Shown: positions 37,670-47,900 of the stretch, in pieces | How positions within the stretch are numbered: the first letter of the stretch is position 1 | Layout of the letters: every line of letters begins with the position of its first letter | Assembly: GCA_012103315.1 (NCBI GenBank) | Contig: WLWZ01000001.1 | Coordinates: forward strand, 62,001-126,000 | Source: Alphaproteobacteria bacterium | GTDB taxonomy: Bacteria; Pseudomonadota; Alphaproteobacteria; MPNO01; UBA2964 | Length of the DNA stretch: 64,000 bases | Direction: 5' to 3' | The notes under the pieces: model-generated | The model's database searches: none | What the model was told of the DNA's origin: nothing | What the model saw: the letters and a program-made list of their open reading frames with translations, nothing else | Made by a program: the position numbers and the translations under genes

Positions 37670-37690
37670 CGCAAACGTTCCTTCCTTAAA

Positions 37691-38437
37691 TCACCAATTG
37701 GTCTCGGCGCGAATCTCGCGCCGCCACAAATCCCAGGCGCGCATACAGGCACCGTTATTTGGTACATCGGCGAGGCGGCCTTCTTCCTCATCAAGCGACG
37801 CAATCTTGCCACCATTGGCCAAATCCATCGTCCAGTGCTGCACCCGTGAATTTACCTCGGTAAAGACAGCGCGGAACACCGCCAGCTGCAGGGTTGCGCC
37901 GCAGGCTACCGAGCCATGCGCGCGCATCAGGGCGACATCCTTGTCGGCCAGACATTCAGCAAAGGTCTCGCCCTTGTCGTTATCACTGACCAGCATATCA
38001 GTCGCGCCATATTTCTTGCTGATATCAAACACCGGCACACCGGCTGCCAGGAACGCCGCATTATGGAACATGGCTTCGATCTTGGTATCGACCAGCCCAA
38101 ACGGGATCACCGATGGTGAATGGCTGTGCACGACCGAGTTAAGGTCGGGCCGCGCCTTGAAAATTTTACCGTGGATAAAGCGCTCCAGAAAGCTGCCGCG
38201 CCCGTCGGCATTTACCGGATTGCTGTCGAGATCATATTCGATGATGTCTTCTGGTGTCGCCAGGGCCGGGGCCTTGGCACGGCACATGAAGTACCGGTCC
38301 GGCGCATCCGGATGGCGTTGCGACACATGGCCAAATGCATCGACCACACCGCGCGCTGCCAGAATACGGCTTGCTGCCGCCAGATCGGCGATAAACTCGT
38401 CGGAAACCGGTCCCCCGGAAGCTGGTTCTTCGCTCAT
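37691..38437 (-). CDS. Class II aldolase/adducin family protein 2
   Basis: 248 residues, same fold as the gene after it. Landmarks: GVVDAFGHVSQRHPD, VVHSHSPSVIPFG (metal His-x-His), RAHGSVACGATL. A second, longer paralogue in tandem suggests two related substrates or two subunits. No signal peptide. The long forward-strand frame over this gene (37626-38591) is an antisense shadow. First gene of the operon, with the AT-rich patch upstream. Confidence 0.88.
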   Translation of the reverse strand: MSEEPASGGPVSDEFIADLAAASRILAARGVVDAFGHVSQRHPDAPDRYFMCRAKAPALATPEDIIEYDLDSNPVNADGRGSFLERFIHGKIFKARPDLNSVVHSHSPSVIPFGLVDTKIEAMFHNAAFLAAGVPVFDISKKYGATDMLVSDNDKGETFAECLADKDVALMRAHGSVACGATLQLAVFRAVFTEVNSRVQHWTMDLANGGKIASLDEEEGRLADVPNNGACMRAWDLWRREIRAETNW

Positions 38438-38617
38438 CGTGATGTCATCCCTGCGTGTTTTGTTTGTTAGGAATTACGTAGCAGTGAAAGCGTATTCTAG
38501 CTACGGTAGACTTTGGCGTATTATCATTGATTTTATCGAATCTAATTTTCTACGAATTCCTTTTTGTAATAAAGAAATCTCTATCAAATAGATTCTATTA
38601 TTCTTGAAAATTTAAAT

Positions 38618-39163
38618 TTATTTTCCGGCGAAAGGAATAATCTTTCTTAAGACATTACAAATTCTTTCAATTAGTCCCATCAAGAGGGGCGTAATTGAAA
38701 TTAAGACCTGAACGAAATACCAAAACTTGGCGGCATTTTTTCCAAATTTTGGAATAATAAAATATTTGTAGTCTTCCTCTAAATCTCCCAAAACTATTCC
38801 CCTATCCCTTTTGGGTAGGAAACAACAAATTGCTAGTTCTAGTATTTTCGGGGGAGAAATTTCTTCCTGTTTTAAATAGGAATCTGAATTTTTGCGGTAA
38901 TTTATATCTGTCGGTAATGTTCTTTTTAAAATAGAAATTATCTTACTTTCTAGTAAATTAGATAGTTTGGATATTTCGCTTTCTTGAGAATCTTCCTCTT
39001 TTATTATTAATTTCAATCGGTGATCTAATTCTTTAGTTTTATATTCAATTTTTTTCAAATCACGCAGTAATTCTATTCGTTCTTCCTCGGTCATGGGTGA
39101 ACCATGAATGAACGCGTTAAGTGCCTTCAATTTTTCAGATAAGAAATTATGTGAGCCGAACAC
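38618..39163 (-). CDS. Small membrane protein resembling a stand-alone permease-prefix domain
   Basis: 181 residues in a strikingly AT-rich stretch, GTG start. A charged helical N-terminal half (EERIELLRDLKKIEYKTKELDHRLKL) is followed by CCFLPKRDRGIVLGDLEEDYKY, the pattern of the permease-prefix domain (lipoprotein/ABC-permease-associated: LLP...R..ilGDL.EEy), then WYFVQVLISITPLLMGLIERI as a membrane helix. Such domains normally precede an FtsX-type permease and travel with PadR regulators, but here no permease follows. Gene start lies 17 bases after the PadR-like gene. Confidence 0.6.
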   Translation of the reverse strand: MFGSHNFLSEKLKALNAFIHGSPMTEEERIELLRDLKKIEYKTKELDHRLKLIIKEEDSQESEISKLSNLLESKIISILKRTLPTDINYRKNSDSYLKQEEISPPKILELAICCFLPKRDRGIVLGDLEEDYKYFIIPKFGKNAAKFWYFVQVLISITPLLMGLIERICNVLRKIIPFAGK

Positions 39164-39180
39164 TATGTTGCGTCCTTATT

Positions 39181-39594
39181 TTAGTTTTTTAGGACGACTG
39201 GAAAATGTCGCGAGTTGAAAGAAGCATTTGGAGATTGAAGAATGAAACTTAGCCGCTTCACGAATTCAAAAAATGCTACCTGTGGCTTAACAACGGTTGT
39301 GCCAAAAGAATTTAGCATTCTCTCGGTATCGGTTAACACCCTTTCACCTAAACCATTAATTCGAACGAATTCCTTTGCTCTTCCTCCACGTACTTCTGAC
39401 TTTTCTCCTTTTCTGGTTGATATGTACCCCTTTGTTTCTAGCCTTCGAAGTGTCGTGTAAATGGTGCCGTAGGAGAATGATCTCCCTACTTTTTCTTTTA
39501 GTTCTTTGCGAATCGACACACCATACGCATTCCCCGATTGGAATTGAATAGACTTAAGTATCAAAAACTCGGTGGTATTCAGTATATCGGACAT
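39181..39594 (-). CDS. PadR-family transcriptional regulator
   Basis: 137 residues. The winged helix has EFLILKSIQFQSGNAYGVSIRKELKEKVGRSFSYGTIYTTLRRLETKGYISTRKG, whose SYGTIYTTLRRLE piece is the diagnostic PadR recognition helix. The C-terminal part is basic and aromatic. It sits in the AT-rich patch and precedes the permease-prefix-like gene, a frequent pairing. A perfect 14-base inverted repeat lies just upstream (39602-39640) and may be its operator. Confidence 0.85.
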   Translation of the reverse strand: MSDILNTTEFLILKSIQFQSGNAYGVSIRKELKEKVGRSFSYGTIYTTLRRLETKGYISTRKGEKSEVRGGRAKEFVRINGLGERVLTDTERMLNSFGTTVVKPQVAFFEFVKRLSFILQSPNASFNSRHFPVVLKN

Positions 39595-39601
39595 ATTCGT
39601 A

Positions 39602-39640
39602 CAATTACATTTCTTTCAATTTCTGTAAGAAATGTAATTG
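39602..39640. repeat. Perfect 14-bp inverted repeat upstream of padR-like gene
   Basis: CAATTACATTTCTT (39602-39615) and AAGAAATGTAATTG (39627-39640) are exact reverse complements with an 11-base spacer. It starts 8 bases before the PadR-like start codon on the minus strand. Operator, or end of an inserted segment; no T run follows, so a terminator for the GMC gene is less likely. Confidence 0.6.
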
Positions 39641-39710
39641 AGTTCGTCGATGAATGTCAAATAAACAATTTTATGTAGTATTTAGATGGCTGAAAATTTT
39701 GTATTTTTCT

Positions 39711-41426
39711 TCAGCCCTCCGCCAAGATTGTCCCTGCCACCTTCTCGCCAACCATGATGGTCGGGAAGTTGGTATTGGCGCAGGGCACCGCTGGCATGAT
39801 CGAGGCATCGGCGACGCGCAGCCCTTCGACACCATAGACCCGTGCTGACGGGTCGGTCACCGCACCCGGATCGTCGGCAGCCCCCATGCGGTTTGGGCAC
39901 GAGGCATGGAAATGGCCGAGCACGGTATTGTGTATCCATTCGGTCATCGTGGCATCGTCTTCGAGGACGTCCTTCACCGTTAACCCGTCGGAAATGAAAT
40001 TGCGGATCACCCAGCGGCGTAGCGGACCGGACATATCCATCGCCTGCCCACCAACCCAGGTCTGAAATTTGTTCGACGTGTTATAGACCGCGTAGCGCCG
40101 GGCCCGGTCGCTATAGCTGATCGGGAACACATCATGCAGCTTGTCCTGTAGCCCGGCTTTTTCACATAATTTGGCCATGAACCGAGTACCGATCTTGAGT
40201 CTTTCAAGATCGCGCTCATCGGAGCACATGTTGAAATCAACATCGGGGACACCCATCGGGTCATTGGGGTTGAGCTTCACTTCGCCGGTCGAATAGGATT
40301 TGTTGACCCACATCATCATCAGCCCGACGCGTTCGCCGACAGCGTGCCAGAACGACTTGTTCATCGGGATCATATACATGTCACCTGCCGGGCAGCCTTC
40401 GACACCGGAAGACCAGCGCATCCCGGCATACATTGGCAAACGCAGATCAGGCGGCAGGCGAGAGTCGGGCTTCATATAGCAGCCGAAATTGACGCCGGGA
40501 TGTTCCATCAGATGTTTGCCGACCCCGGCGCGATCCGCCACAACATCAATGCCCGCTTTAGTGAGTTCCGCTGCGGGCCCGACGCCGGACCGCAGCAGCA
40601 AGGCGGGCGATTGCAGCGCTCCTGAACTGACGATTACCTCATTGGCCTGAATATCAAACACTTCGCCATGGCGGTGGACGCGCACGCCGGTGGCTTTGGT
40701 ACCAGAAAACAGGACTTTCTCAACGCGAGAATCGCCAAGAATATTGAAGTTCGGCCGCGCCCGGACATCCGCCGTTATATAGGCGGTGGCGGTCGAGGTG
40801 CGGCGACCTTCCTGATGGGCGACCGCGATGGGAAAATAACCATCCCCAAAGACCGCGTTCTTGTCTTTTAGATCGGTCCAGCCATCGTCGCGAGCCGCCT
40901 CAACAAAGCCTTTGGTGAAGCCTGGCCAGCGATCCTCAAAAATCCGCTGCACGGCCATGGGTCCGTCTTGACCATGCATTGGGCCATCGAAATCGACGTC
41001 GGTTTCCTGTTTTTTGAAGTAAGGCAGAACATCGTCCCAGCCCCAGCCAGTGGCGCCGCGCTCGACCCAGCCGTCGTAATCTGTTGGCACGCCGCGGATC
41101 GAGATCATGCCATTAACCGATGACCCGCCACCGATCACACGGCCTTGTGCATAGCGGACACGCTTGCGGTTATCTGGCGCATTGCTCGGGCGGGGCCCCC
41201 AGGCAACGGTTTGCCCGACCCAGGTGAAGCGTGGATTGCTGTGGGCGGAACCGGCAAACGTGTCGCGGATTTCTGCGGGCTCGGTGCCAGGGATGAAATC
41301 CTCACCGGCTTCGAGCAGCAGGACATTATTTTGGGACCGTTCGCTCAACCGGCTTGCGACGACGCAGCCTGCCGACCCGCCGCCGACAATCACATAATCA
41401 AATTCCTGGTTTTCAAACTCCGCCAT
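39711..41426 (-). CDS. GMC-family FAD oxidoreductase (choline/alcohol dehydrogenase type)
   Basis: 571 residues from ATG 41426. FAD fold FDYVIVGGGSAGCVVASRLSE at the N-terminus, the GMC signature GRVIGGGSSVNGMISIRG, and the second signature GALQSPALLLRSGVGP. C-terminal catalytic region has LGHFHASCPNRMG with the active-site His and the closing NTNFPTIMVGEKVA. Oxidises an alcohol or aldehyde. It ends near the AT-rich patch and is divergent from the hydrolase at 41587. The frame's extra upstream codons (to 41495) have no ribosome site. Confidence 0.9.
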   Translation of the reverse strand: MAEFENQEFDYVIVGGGSAGCVVASRLSERSQNNVLLLEAGEDFIPGTEPAEIRDTFAGSAHSNPRFTWVGQTVAWGPRPSNAPDNRKRVRYAQGRVIGGGSSVNGMISIRGVPTDYDGWVERGATGWGWDDVLPYFKKQETDVDFDGPMHGQDGPMAVQRIFEDRWPGFTKGFVEAARDDGWTDLKDKNAVFGDGYFPIAVAHQEGRRTSTATAYITADVRARPNFNILGDSRVEKVLFSGTKATGVRVHRHGEVFDIQANEVIVSSGALQSPALLLRSGVGPAAELTKAGIDVVADRAGVGKHLMEHPGVNFGCYMKPDSRLPPDLRLPMYAGMRWSSGVEGCPAGDMYMIPMNKSFWHAVGERVGLMMMWVNKSYSTGEVKLNPNDPMGVPDVDFNMCSDERDLERLKIGTRFMAKLCEKAGLQDKLHDVFPISYSDRARRYAVYNTSNKFQTWVGGQAMDMSGPLRRWVIRNFISDGLTVKDVLEDDATMTEWIHNTVLGHFHASCPNRMGAADDPGAVTDPSARVYGVEGLRVADASIMPAVPCANTNFPTIMVGEKVAGTILAEG

Positions 41427-41586
41427 CACCGCCCACTTTTCTTGTTGGTTATCCTTAATTACGGAACGGTAACGCGAAGCGCCGCTTGCGTCCAATCAGC
41501 GTCTCCAATCGAAGCCTCGGTTCCCTTGCCGGATGGCATGGTGCTGCCTAGGGTAATTACAAAGACCGCTGATCAGGGAGAGCATC

Positions 41587-42381
41587 ATGGCAGACCATAT
41601 TCACGGACCACTTTATTTCGAGCGCATGGGCCGCAAGGGGCCGGTGATTGCCTTCGTTCATCCGAATCCGATGGACCAGTCTTGTTGGCTATATCAGATG
41701 GCGCATTTCTCAAGCTGGTATCGCTGTGTCGGGATCGATATCCCGGGCTATGGCCGGTCACCGACGGCGGACGAAGAGCTTAGTATGGACGATATGGCTG
41801 CCGGATGTTGGGAAGCAGTTGATGAAGCCGTCGGAGAAGGTGAAAGCGCTATTTTGGTTGGCTGCTCTGTCGGCTCGGCGATCATCCCCTATATGTACCA
41901 CCAGCGGCCGGACGCGACGTCAGCGATGATCCTGTCGGGGACCGGCTATAATCCCGGCAAGCCGTTCGCACCGGGACGGATCGAGCAATATGAAACCAAA
42001 GGCGTCGATTATCGCTGGGAATATACCTTCCAGGATATGAGTGCCGCGTTTCGCACGACGCCGATGGCGCATTATTTTGCTGACCTGTTCGCCGAGCGCA
42101 ACGACACGGCAGATGCTCAGACGATTATCTATCAATTTCAGGCGATGATGGAGGAAGAGACCGAGGAGCATCACGCCGGCATTAAATGCCCGACAATTAT
42201 TCTGACCGGCAGCGAGGACAATTCACATCAGCGATCCTTTGCCCTGCAGGAACGTATTCCGGGCTGTGAGCTAAAGACATTGCCGGGTGCCGGTCATGCA
42301 TGTCAGCTCGAACAACCCTGGCTATTTGACCGGTTTATGATTGAGTTCCTGACCGAACATGGTTTGCATCCGGCGGTGTAA
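41587..42381 (+). CDS. Alpha/beta hydrolase, probable meta-cleavage product hydrolase
   Basis: 264 residues. Elements: FVHPNPMDQSCWLYQMAHFS (oxyanion region), DIPGYGRSP, nucleophile elbow VGCSVGSA (Ser near 94), acid in LTGSEDNSHQ and His in GAGHACQLE. This is the layout of carbon-carbon hydrolases of aromatic degradation and of related esterases. It is followed, with a 1-base overlap, by a class A flavin hydroxylase and then an extradiol dioxygenase, which together make a likely ring-cleavage set. Substrate unknown. AGGGAGAGC precedes the ATG. Confidence 0.82.
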   Translation: MADHIHGPLYFERMGRKGPVIAFVHPNPMDQSCWLYQMAHFSSWYRCVGIDIPGYGRSPTADEELSMDDMAAGCWEAVDEAVGEGESAILVGCSVGSAIIPYMYHQRPDATSAMILSGTGYNPGKPFAPGRIEQYETKGVDYRWEYTFQDMSAAFRTTPMAHYFADLFAERNDTADAQTIIYQFQAMMEEETEEHHAGIKCPTIILTGSEDNSHQRSFALQERIPGCELKTLPGAGHACQLEQPWLFDRFMIEFLTEHGLHPAV

Positions 42382-43949
42382 TGCCGGAGAGAACCAAAAC
42401 ACAGGTACTGATTGTTGGGGGTGGGCCGGTTGGTCTGACGCTGGCAATTGAGCTTGGGTTGCGTGGTGTTGAATGTGTGATCGTCGAATGCGGTGATGGC
42501 GTTTTGCGAGTACCGCGCATGAGTAGCGTCAGCGCCCGTGGTATGGAGTTTTGTCGTCGCTGGGGAATCGCTGACAAAGTTCGAGATGCAGTGTGGCCAC
42601 GGAACTATCCCAGCGATTTTGTCTATGTCTCCACCATGATTGGTGAAGAGCTCGCGCGGCTTCGTGTGCCCTCCTATGAAGAGCGCGCGGGCAAGATGGA
42701 TTATTCGCCGGAAGGCGGTGCGGTCTGCCCGCAGATATATTTTGATCCCATCATTGCAGCCAAGGCGAAGTCAGTGCCCGGGGTATCGATCCGTTACGGC
42801 ATCAAACTGGAATCCTTTGACCAGGACCAGGCTGGTGTGCGGGCAATTGTGACCGACATGGAAACCGGCACTGAAAGCACCCTCTTGGCCGATTATCTCG
42901 TGGGGTGTGACGGAGCAGGTAGTGTCGTCCGTCGTCAGCTGGGTATTGAGCTGGATGGTCCGGGGCGCATTGCGACCAGCGTCAATGTCTTCTTCCGCTC
43001 GGCAGAATTTGTCACTCTACAGAGCGGAGGAGGGGCGCGTTTTTTTCGCTGCTTTGACGAGGATGGTTGTTGGGCGGAAGCCATCGCTATCAATAGCGAG
43101 GATTTGTGGCGGCTTTCGGTATTTCACGACAACGATCCCGATATGAGTGGCGAAAGCTATCTTCACAAAATCGCTGGCCGCGACTTTTCCTATGAGGTTC
43201 TGGATGTCACTTCCTGGCCGCGCCGCGATATTCTGGCGCACTCTTATCGGCAGAATCGTGTCTTTATCGCTGGTGATGCGGCGCATGAGATGTCGCCCAC
43301 CGGCGGCGCCGGGATGCATACCGGCATGTGTGAAGCGGTTAATCTCGCCTGGAAGCTGGCAGCGGTTTATGACGGTTGGGGCGGGGACCAGCTGTTAGCT
43401 TCCTATGAAGCAGAGAGCCGCCCGCTTGCTGAATATTATGTTGATCTATCTACCAAGACCTTCAATGCGATTTCCGCGTTGCCGGGGGCGACGGAGTTTC
43501 GCGATGTGATCGCAGATGATAGCGGTTTGCTCCGTCGTCTCAGTATGCCGGAACAATATCGGGCGCAGATTTGTTATCCGGACTCGCCAATTTGTATCGC
43601 CGATGGCTCGCCTCCCGTGGAAGGTGAAAAGCTATTGGCTCCATCGGCCCGGCCCGGTACTCGTGCGCCGCATTGCTGGCTCGCGGAAGGTCAATCGACA
43701 CTCGATCTCTTTGGGACAGGCTTTGTGCTGCTCCGGTTTGGATTGCCTGATCTAGATGTTGAGCCATTGCGTGACGCGGCAGATCGACGAAGCGTGTTAT
43801 TTGATGTGGTAGATATTGATGGTACGGAGGCTGCCACTGTCTACAAGCAGTCGCTTGTTCTGGTGCGGCCCGATGGGCATGTTGCCTGGCGGGGTGAAGC
43901 TGTGCCGGAAGATGCGCTGGCGCTTGTCGATCATGTTCGCGGCGCCTGA
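42381..43949 (+). CDS. Class A FAD-dependent aromatic hydroxylase
   Basis: 522 residues. FAD-binding GxGxxG in LIVGGGPVGLTLAIELGLRG, the DG motif DYLVGCDGAGSVVRR (which contacts FAD/NADPH), and GDAAHEMSPTGGAGMHTGM, the GD motif. The C-terminal 140 residues have the thioredoxin-like shape of phenol hydroxylase and MhpA-type enzymes (PSARPGTRAPHCWL; FVLLRFG). Hydroxylates a phenolic ring using NAD(P)H and O2, usually to the catechol cleaved by the next gene. It overlaps the preceding hydrolase stop by one base. Confidence 0.88.
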   Translation: MPERTKTQVLIVGGGPVGLTLAIELGLRGVECVIVECGDGVLRVPRMSSVSARGMEFCRRWGIADKVRDAVWPRNYPSDFVYVSTMIGEELARLRVPSYEERAGKMDYSPEGGAVCPQIYFDPIIAAKAKSVPGVSIRYGIKLESFDQDQAGVRAIVTDMETGTESTLLADYLVGCDGAGSVVRRQLGIELDGPGRIATSVNVFFRSAEFVTLQSGGGARFFRCFDEDGCWAEAIAINSEDLWRLSVFHDNDPDMSGESYLHKIAGRDFSYEVLDVTSWPRRDILAHSYRQNRVFIAGDAAHEMSPTGGAGMHTGMCEAVNLAWKLAAVYDGWGGDQLLASYEAESRPLAEYYVDLSTKTFNAISALPGATEFRDVIADDSGLLRRLSMPEQYRAQICYPDSPICIADGSPPVEGEKLLAPSARPGTRAPHCWLAEGQSTLDLFGTGFVLLRFGLPDLDVEPLRDAADRRSVLFDVVDIDGTEAATVYKQSLVLVRPDGHVAWRGEAVPEDALALVDHVRGA

Positions 43950-44048
43950 TCGCTCTGAAATTTGTACATGGGCTGCCATCGCCAAATTGGTGGGGATTGG
44001 TATACTGGCGGAAAACGAGACCACTCAGGTCATAAGGGGTTGAGGACA

Positions 44049-44888
44049 TTGGTTGAAAATCAGATGATCTGGCCGGCACGGCTGCACCATTTCGCTCTAA
44101 CCAGTGAAAATCCTGGTGAAATGGCGGATTGGTATGTCCGTGCGATGGGCTATGAAAAGGCATCTCATGGCGATGGCTGGCTTCTGGGCGGCGCCGAACG
44201 CCATCTGATGATATTGCCGGGGAAGAAATCTCAGGTCGCCTTCTCGTCTTACGCAGTTATCGACGCGGCCCATCTCACCAACGTTGCAGAAAATATCGCA
44301 GCGGCTGGATGCAATGTTGAGAAGTTCGATACGCCTTTGTTTGCAGACGGCGCAATTTCGATCACCGATCACGATGGTAATGTCTTTGCCTTTGGTGTGC
44401 CGTCGCGGGCCAATTCAGGCAGCGATAAATTGCCGGGACGGCTGCAGCATATCGTGTTCGCAACGACCCAGCTCGCGGATCAGGTGTCGTTCTTTACTGA
44501 GACGATAGGGTTCCGGAAGTCGGACACAGTTCTGGATGGTGATCAGGACCCGACCGCCTGTTTTATGCGGTCCGATCCTGAGCATCACAGTCTTGGCCTG
44601 TTCCGGTCAGCGGAAGCACGGTTGGATCATTTTTGTTTTGAAAGTACCTGCTGGAATGATATCCGCGACTGGGGTGACCATTTTTCCGAGCAGCGTATTC
44701 CTATCGTCTGGGGCGCGGGTCGTCATGGTGCGGGAAATAATCTGTTTATTTTTGTCGAAGATCCGGATGGCAACAAAGTCGAGATTTCAGCAGAGATAGA
44801 AACAATGACCTGGGAACAGGCGCCGCGTGAGTGGCCGCATGAGGAACGCACGTTGAACCTCTGGGGAACGGCCTGGTTACGGTCTTAA
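44049..44888 (+). CDS. Two-domain extradiol ring-cleavage dioxygenase (VOC superfamily)
   Basis: 279 residues with two vicinal-oxygen-chelate halves. Metal ligands are His of LQHIVFATTQL and His of LDHFCFEST, with Glu in KVEISAEI, the 2-His-1-Glu triad of catechol 2,3-dioxygenases. The N-terminal half (LHHFALTSEN) is the non-catalytic copy. The start is either TTG 44049 (AAGGGG 9 bases ahead) or ATG 44064; the frame open to 43962 is unlikely. It follows the hydroxylase by about 100 bases. Confidence 0.88.
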   Translation: MVENQMIWPARLHHFALTSENPGEMADWYVRAMGYEKASHGDGWLLGGAERHLMILPGKKSQVAFSSYAVIDAAHLTNVAENIAAAGCNVEKFDTPLFADGAISITDHDGNVFAFGVPSRANSGSDKLPGRLQHIVFATTQLADQVSFFTETIGFRKSDTVLDGDQDPTACFMRSDPEHHSLGLFRSAEARLDHFCFESTCWNDIRDWGDHFSEQRIPIVWGAGRHGAGNNLFIFVEDPDGNKVEISAEIETMTWEQAPREWPHEERTLNLWGTAWLRS

Positions 44889-44961
44889 GAAGATAAGTCT
44901 TATTTCGTTTTGAATTAGTCGCCGCCGCTAAATTTGAGCGGTGAAAATTGGGGAGCTTAAT

Positions 44962-47900
44962 ATGCGTTTGTCGCTCATTTTATTCGGGCTGCACATCCTT
45001 CTGAAATATACCGCCTGGCGCTATCCCACCTTTGCCAAACGGCTGAAGGAACAGAACATGTCTGCCCAGATCAAAACCTGGGATGATAAGACCGGCCGTT
45101 GTTTCACATTCCAGGATGGCAAGGTCTCGTCGAAATGTGGGATCAATGCCGACGCTGACATCTGTATGTCGTTCAAAACCGAAAGTCTTGCGGTTAATTT
45201 GCTGATGCCGCCAATCAACTGGCTCGATCAGATCAACGCGCTCAAAGACTTCAAGCTTAAGATGGATGGTGATGACGGGCTCGCCAACTGGTTTGCCCAG
45301 ACGACGATGATGACCCAGAGCATTGGCTGGGCATGGGGTAGTGAATCCGCTGATGGCATGAAACGCACCGTTAATATGACAAATGGCGGTCCGGTCTTTG
45401 TCGATGTGAAGGACGAAAAGATTATCCGACTTACGCCGATTGACCTCGGTGACGATGACACGCAGCCCTGGACGATCAAGGCGCGGGGTATGGAATTTAC
45501 CCCACCGCGCAAGACGACATTGGCACCACATGGTCAGAACGCCAAATCCATTGTGCACTCGCCAGACCGGCTGCTCTATCCCATGAAACGCGTGGATTTT
45601 GATCCCAATGGCGAGCGCAACACGCAAAACCGTGGGATTTCCGGCTATGAACGAATTTCCTGGGATGAGGCGATTGATATCGTCGCCACTGAGACCAAAC
45701 GTCAGAAGCGCGTCCATGGTCCGGGCTCCATCGCCAACTCGCATGGCTCGCATCACACCTGGGGCAATATTGGTTATTACCTCAGTGCGCTCTACCGGTT
45801 CCGCAATGCGGTTGGCATGACCCACCTGCATCATAACCCGGATAGCTGGGAAGGCTGGTACTGGGGCGCCGTGCACCATTGGGGACACAGTCTGCGGGTC
45901 GGTCAGTCCGAAACCTATGGCACCGTCGAAGACTGCCTACAGAATTGTGATCTGGTGGTGTTCTGGTCTGCTGATCCTGAGACCACAAGTGGCTCCTATG
46001 GTGCACAGGAAGGCACCGTTCGACGGCAATGGCTCAAAAACCCCGATCTTGGCATCGACGTCGTTCATGTCGATCCGTACTACAATGCGTCGGCACAGTT
46101 CCTGCCCGGCAAATGGTTTGCGCCGAAGCCGACGACCTCAGTCGCGATGGCAATGGCAATCGCCTATGTGTGGATTCAGGAAGGGCTTTACGACAAAGAC
46201 TATGTTGAGACCCACACCGAAGGGTTTGATGTCTGGAAAGCCTATCTCACTGGTGACGAAGACGGCATCGCCAAGACACCCGAATGGCAGGAAGCTGAAA
46301 CTGGGGTGCCCGCCAAGGACGTGCGGGCGCTCGCGCGGGATTGGGGCAAGAAGCGCGTCTATCTCGCACCGGGTGGCTGGGGCAATGGCCATGGTGGTGC
46401 GTGCCGTAATCAGACGGGTATCCAGTGGGCCCGTGTCATGGTGTGCCTTGTTGCGATGCAAGGGCTCGGTAAGCCTGGCGTCAATATGGGCAATCTACAA
46501 TGGGGTTGTCCGGTTGACTTCAACTTCTATTTCCCGGGCTATGCCGATGGCGGCATGTCGGGTGATCTGGAGAATACATCGATGCCGGTTGAGCTCTATC
46601 AGCGGATGCCACAGCTGCCGACGATGAATGCATCGTTTCAGAAAATTCCGCGGATTAAAATGCCGGAAGCCATTCTGAACGGTAAGGCAGAAGGCCAGCC
46701 TTGGATCGGTAAATCGATCGAGCATCAATTTGGCAAGATGGCCTATCCGGCGCCTGGTCATGCGCCAGTGCGTATGCTGTACAAATATGGTGGCTCGATT
46801 CTCGGGACCATGAACAATACCAACCGCTGGGTAAAAATGTACCAGTCGGAAAATATCGAATTCGTGGTCAATCAGTCGATTTGGGATGAAGGCGAGGCCA
46901 AGTTCGCTGATATCATTCTGCCCGCCTGCACCAATTTTGAACGACCCGATATCAGCGAGTGGGCCGGTCTTGGTGGCTATGGTCATCATGGTCAGCAGCA
47001 GCTGAATCACCGCGTTATCGTGTTTCAGGCACCGGCGATCAAGCCACTGGGCGAGTCCAAATCCGATTTCTGGATCTTTAACGAAATATGTAAAAAGCTC
47101 GGACTGTCGAATTATTTCTCAGAAGGCATCAACGAGATCGATTGGGTAAAACGCCAGTTCGATGCGTCGGATCTGCCAACCCAGATAACCTGGAAGAAGT
47201 TCATCAAAAAGGGCTACTACGTGGTGCCGTCCGAGAAGGAAGAATTCCGCGCGCCTGTATCCTTCCGCTGGTTTTGGGAAGGGCGCAAAAAAGACGTGCC
47301 TGAGCCACAGCCTTTGCCATCGGATTACACTGAGGAATATCTCAAAGGTTTGCAGACGCAATCTGGCAAGCTGGAGTTTGAGTGCAATAGTCTGAAACGG
47401 TTTGTCGATCCCGAACGGCCACCGATTGTGAAATATGAACCGGCCTGGGAAGGGCCGCATAGCGGCGAGATGTTTGAGAAGTTTCCGCTGCAACTCCTGA
47501 CGCCACATTCGAAATACAGCTTCCATACCCAGGGCGACGGCAAAGACAGCTTCCTGCTCAACATCCCCGATCATCGGGTGCTGATTGATGGCTGGTATTA
47601 CTGGGTGATGCGCCTCAACGCGGAGGATGCTGCCGAACGCGGTATCAAAAAGAACGATCTGGTGAAGGTCTACAATGAGCGTGGCTGTGTGATCTGTGCC
47701 GCCCTGCCAACGGCACGATTGCCTAGAGGCGTGTGTCATGGTTACGAGTCATCAGCGATGTATGAGCCGATGGGCGAACCTGGCAAGTCGGTTGATCGTG
47801 GCGGGTGCCTCAATTTGCTGACACCTAGCAAAACCCAAACCAAAACGACGCATTCACTGGCGGGTGCCAATGCGCTAGTAGAAGTGGCGGTCTGGGACGG

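Noticed and set aside
37626-38591. Long forward-strand open frame of 321 codons over the class II aldolase gene
   Set aside because: It is antisense to a clear aldolase-family gene, and its translation is Ser/Arg/Thr-rich without any fold pattern.
44980-45888. Minus-strand open frame inside the molybdenum subunit gene
   Set aside because: Shadow of a strongly conserved coding region; no ribosome site and no recognisable protein.
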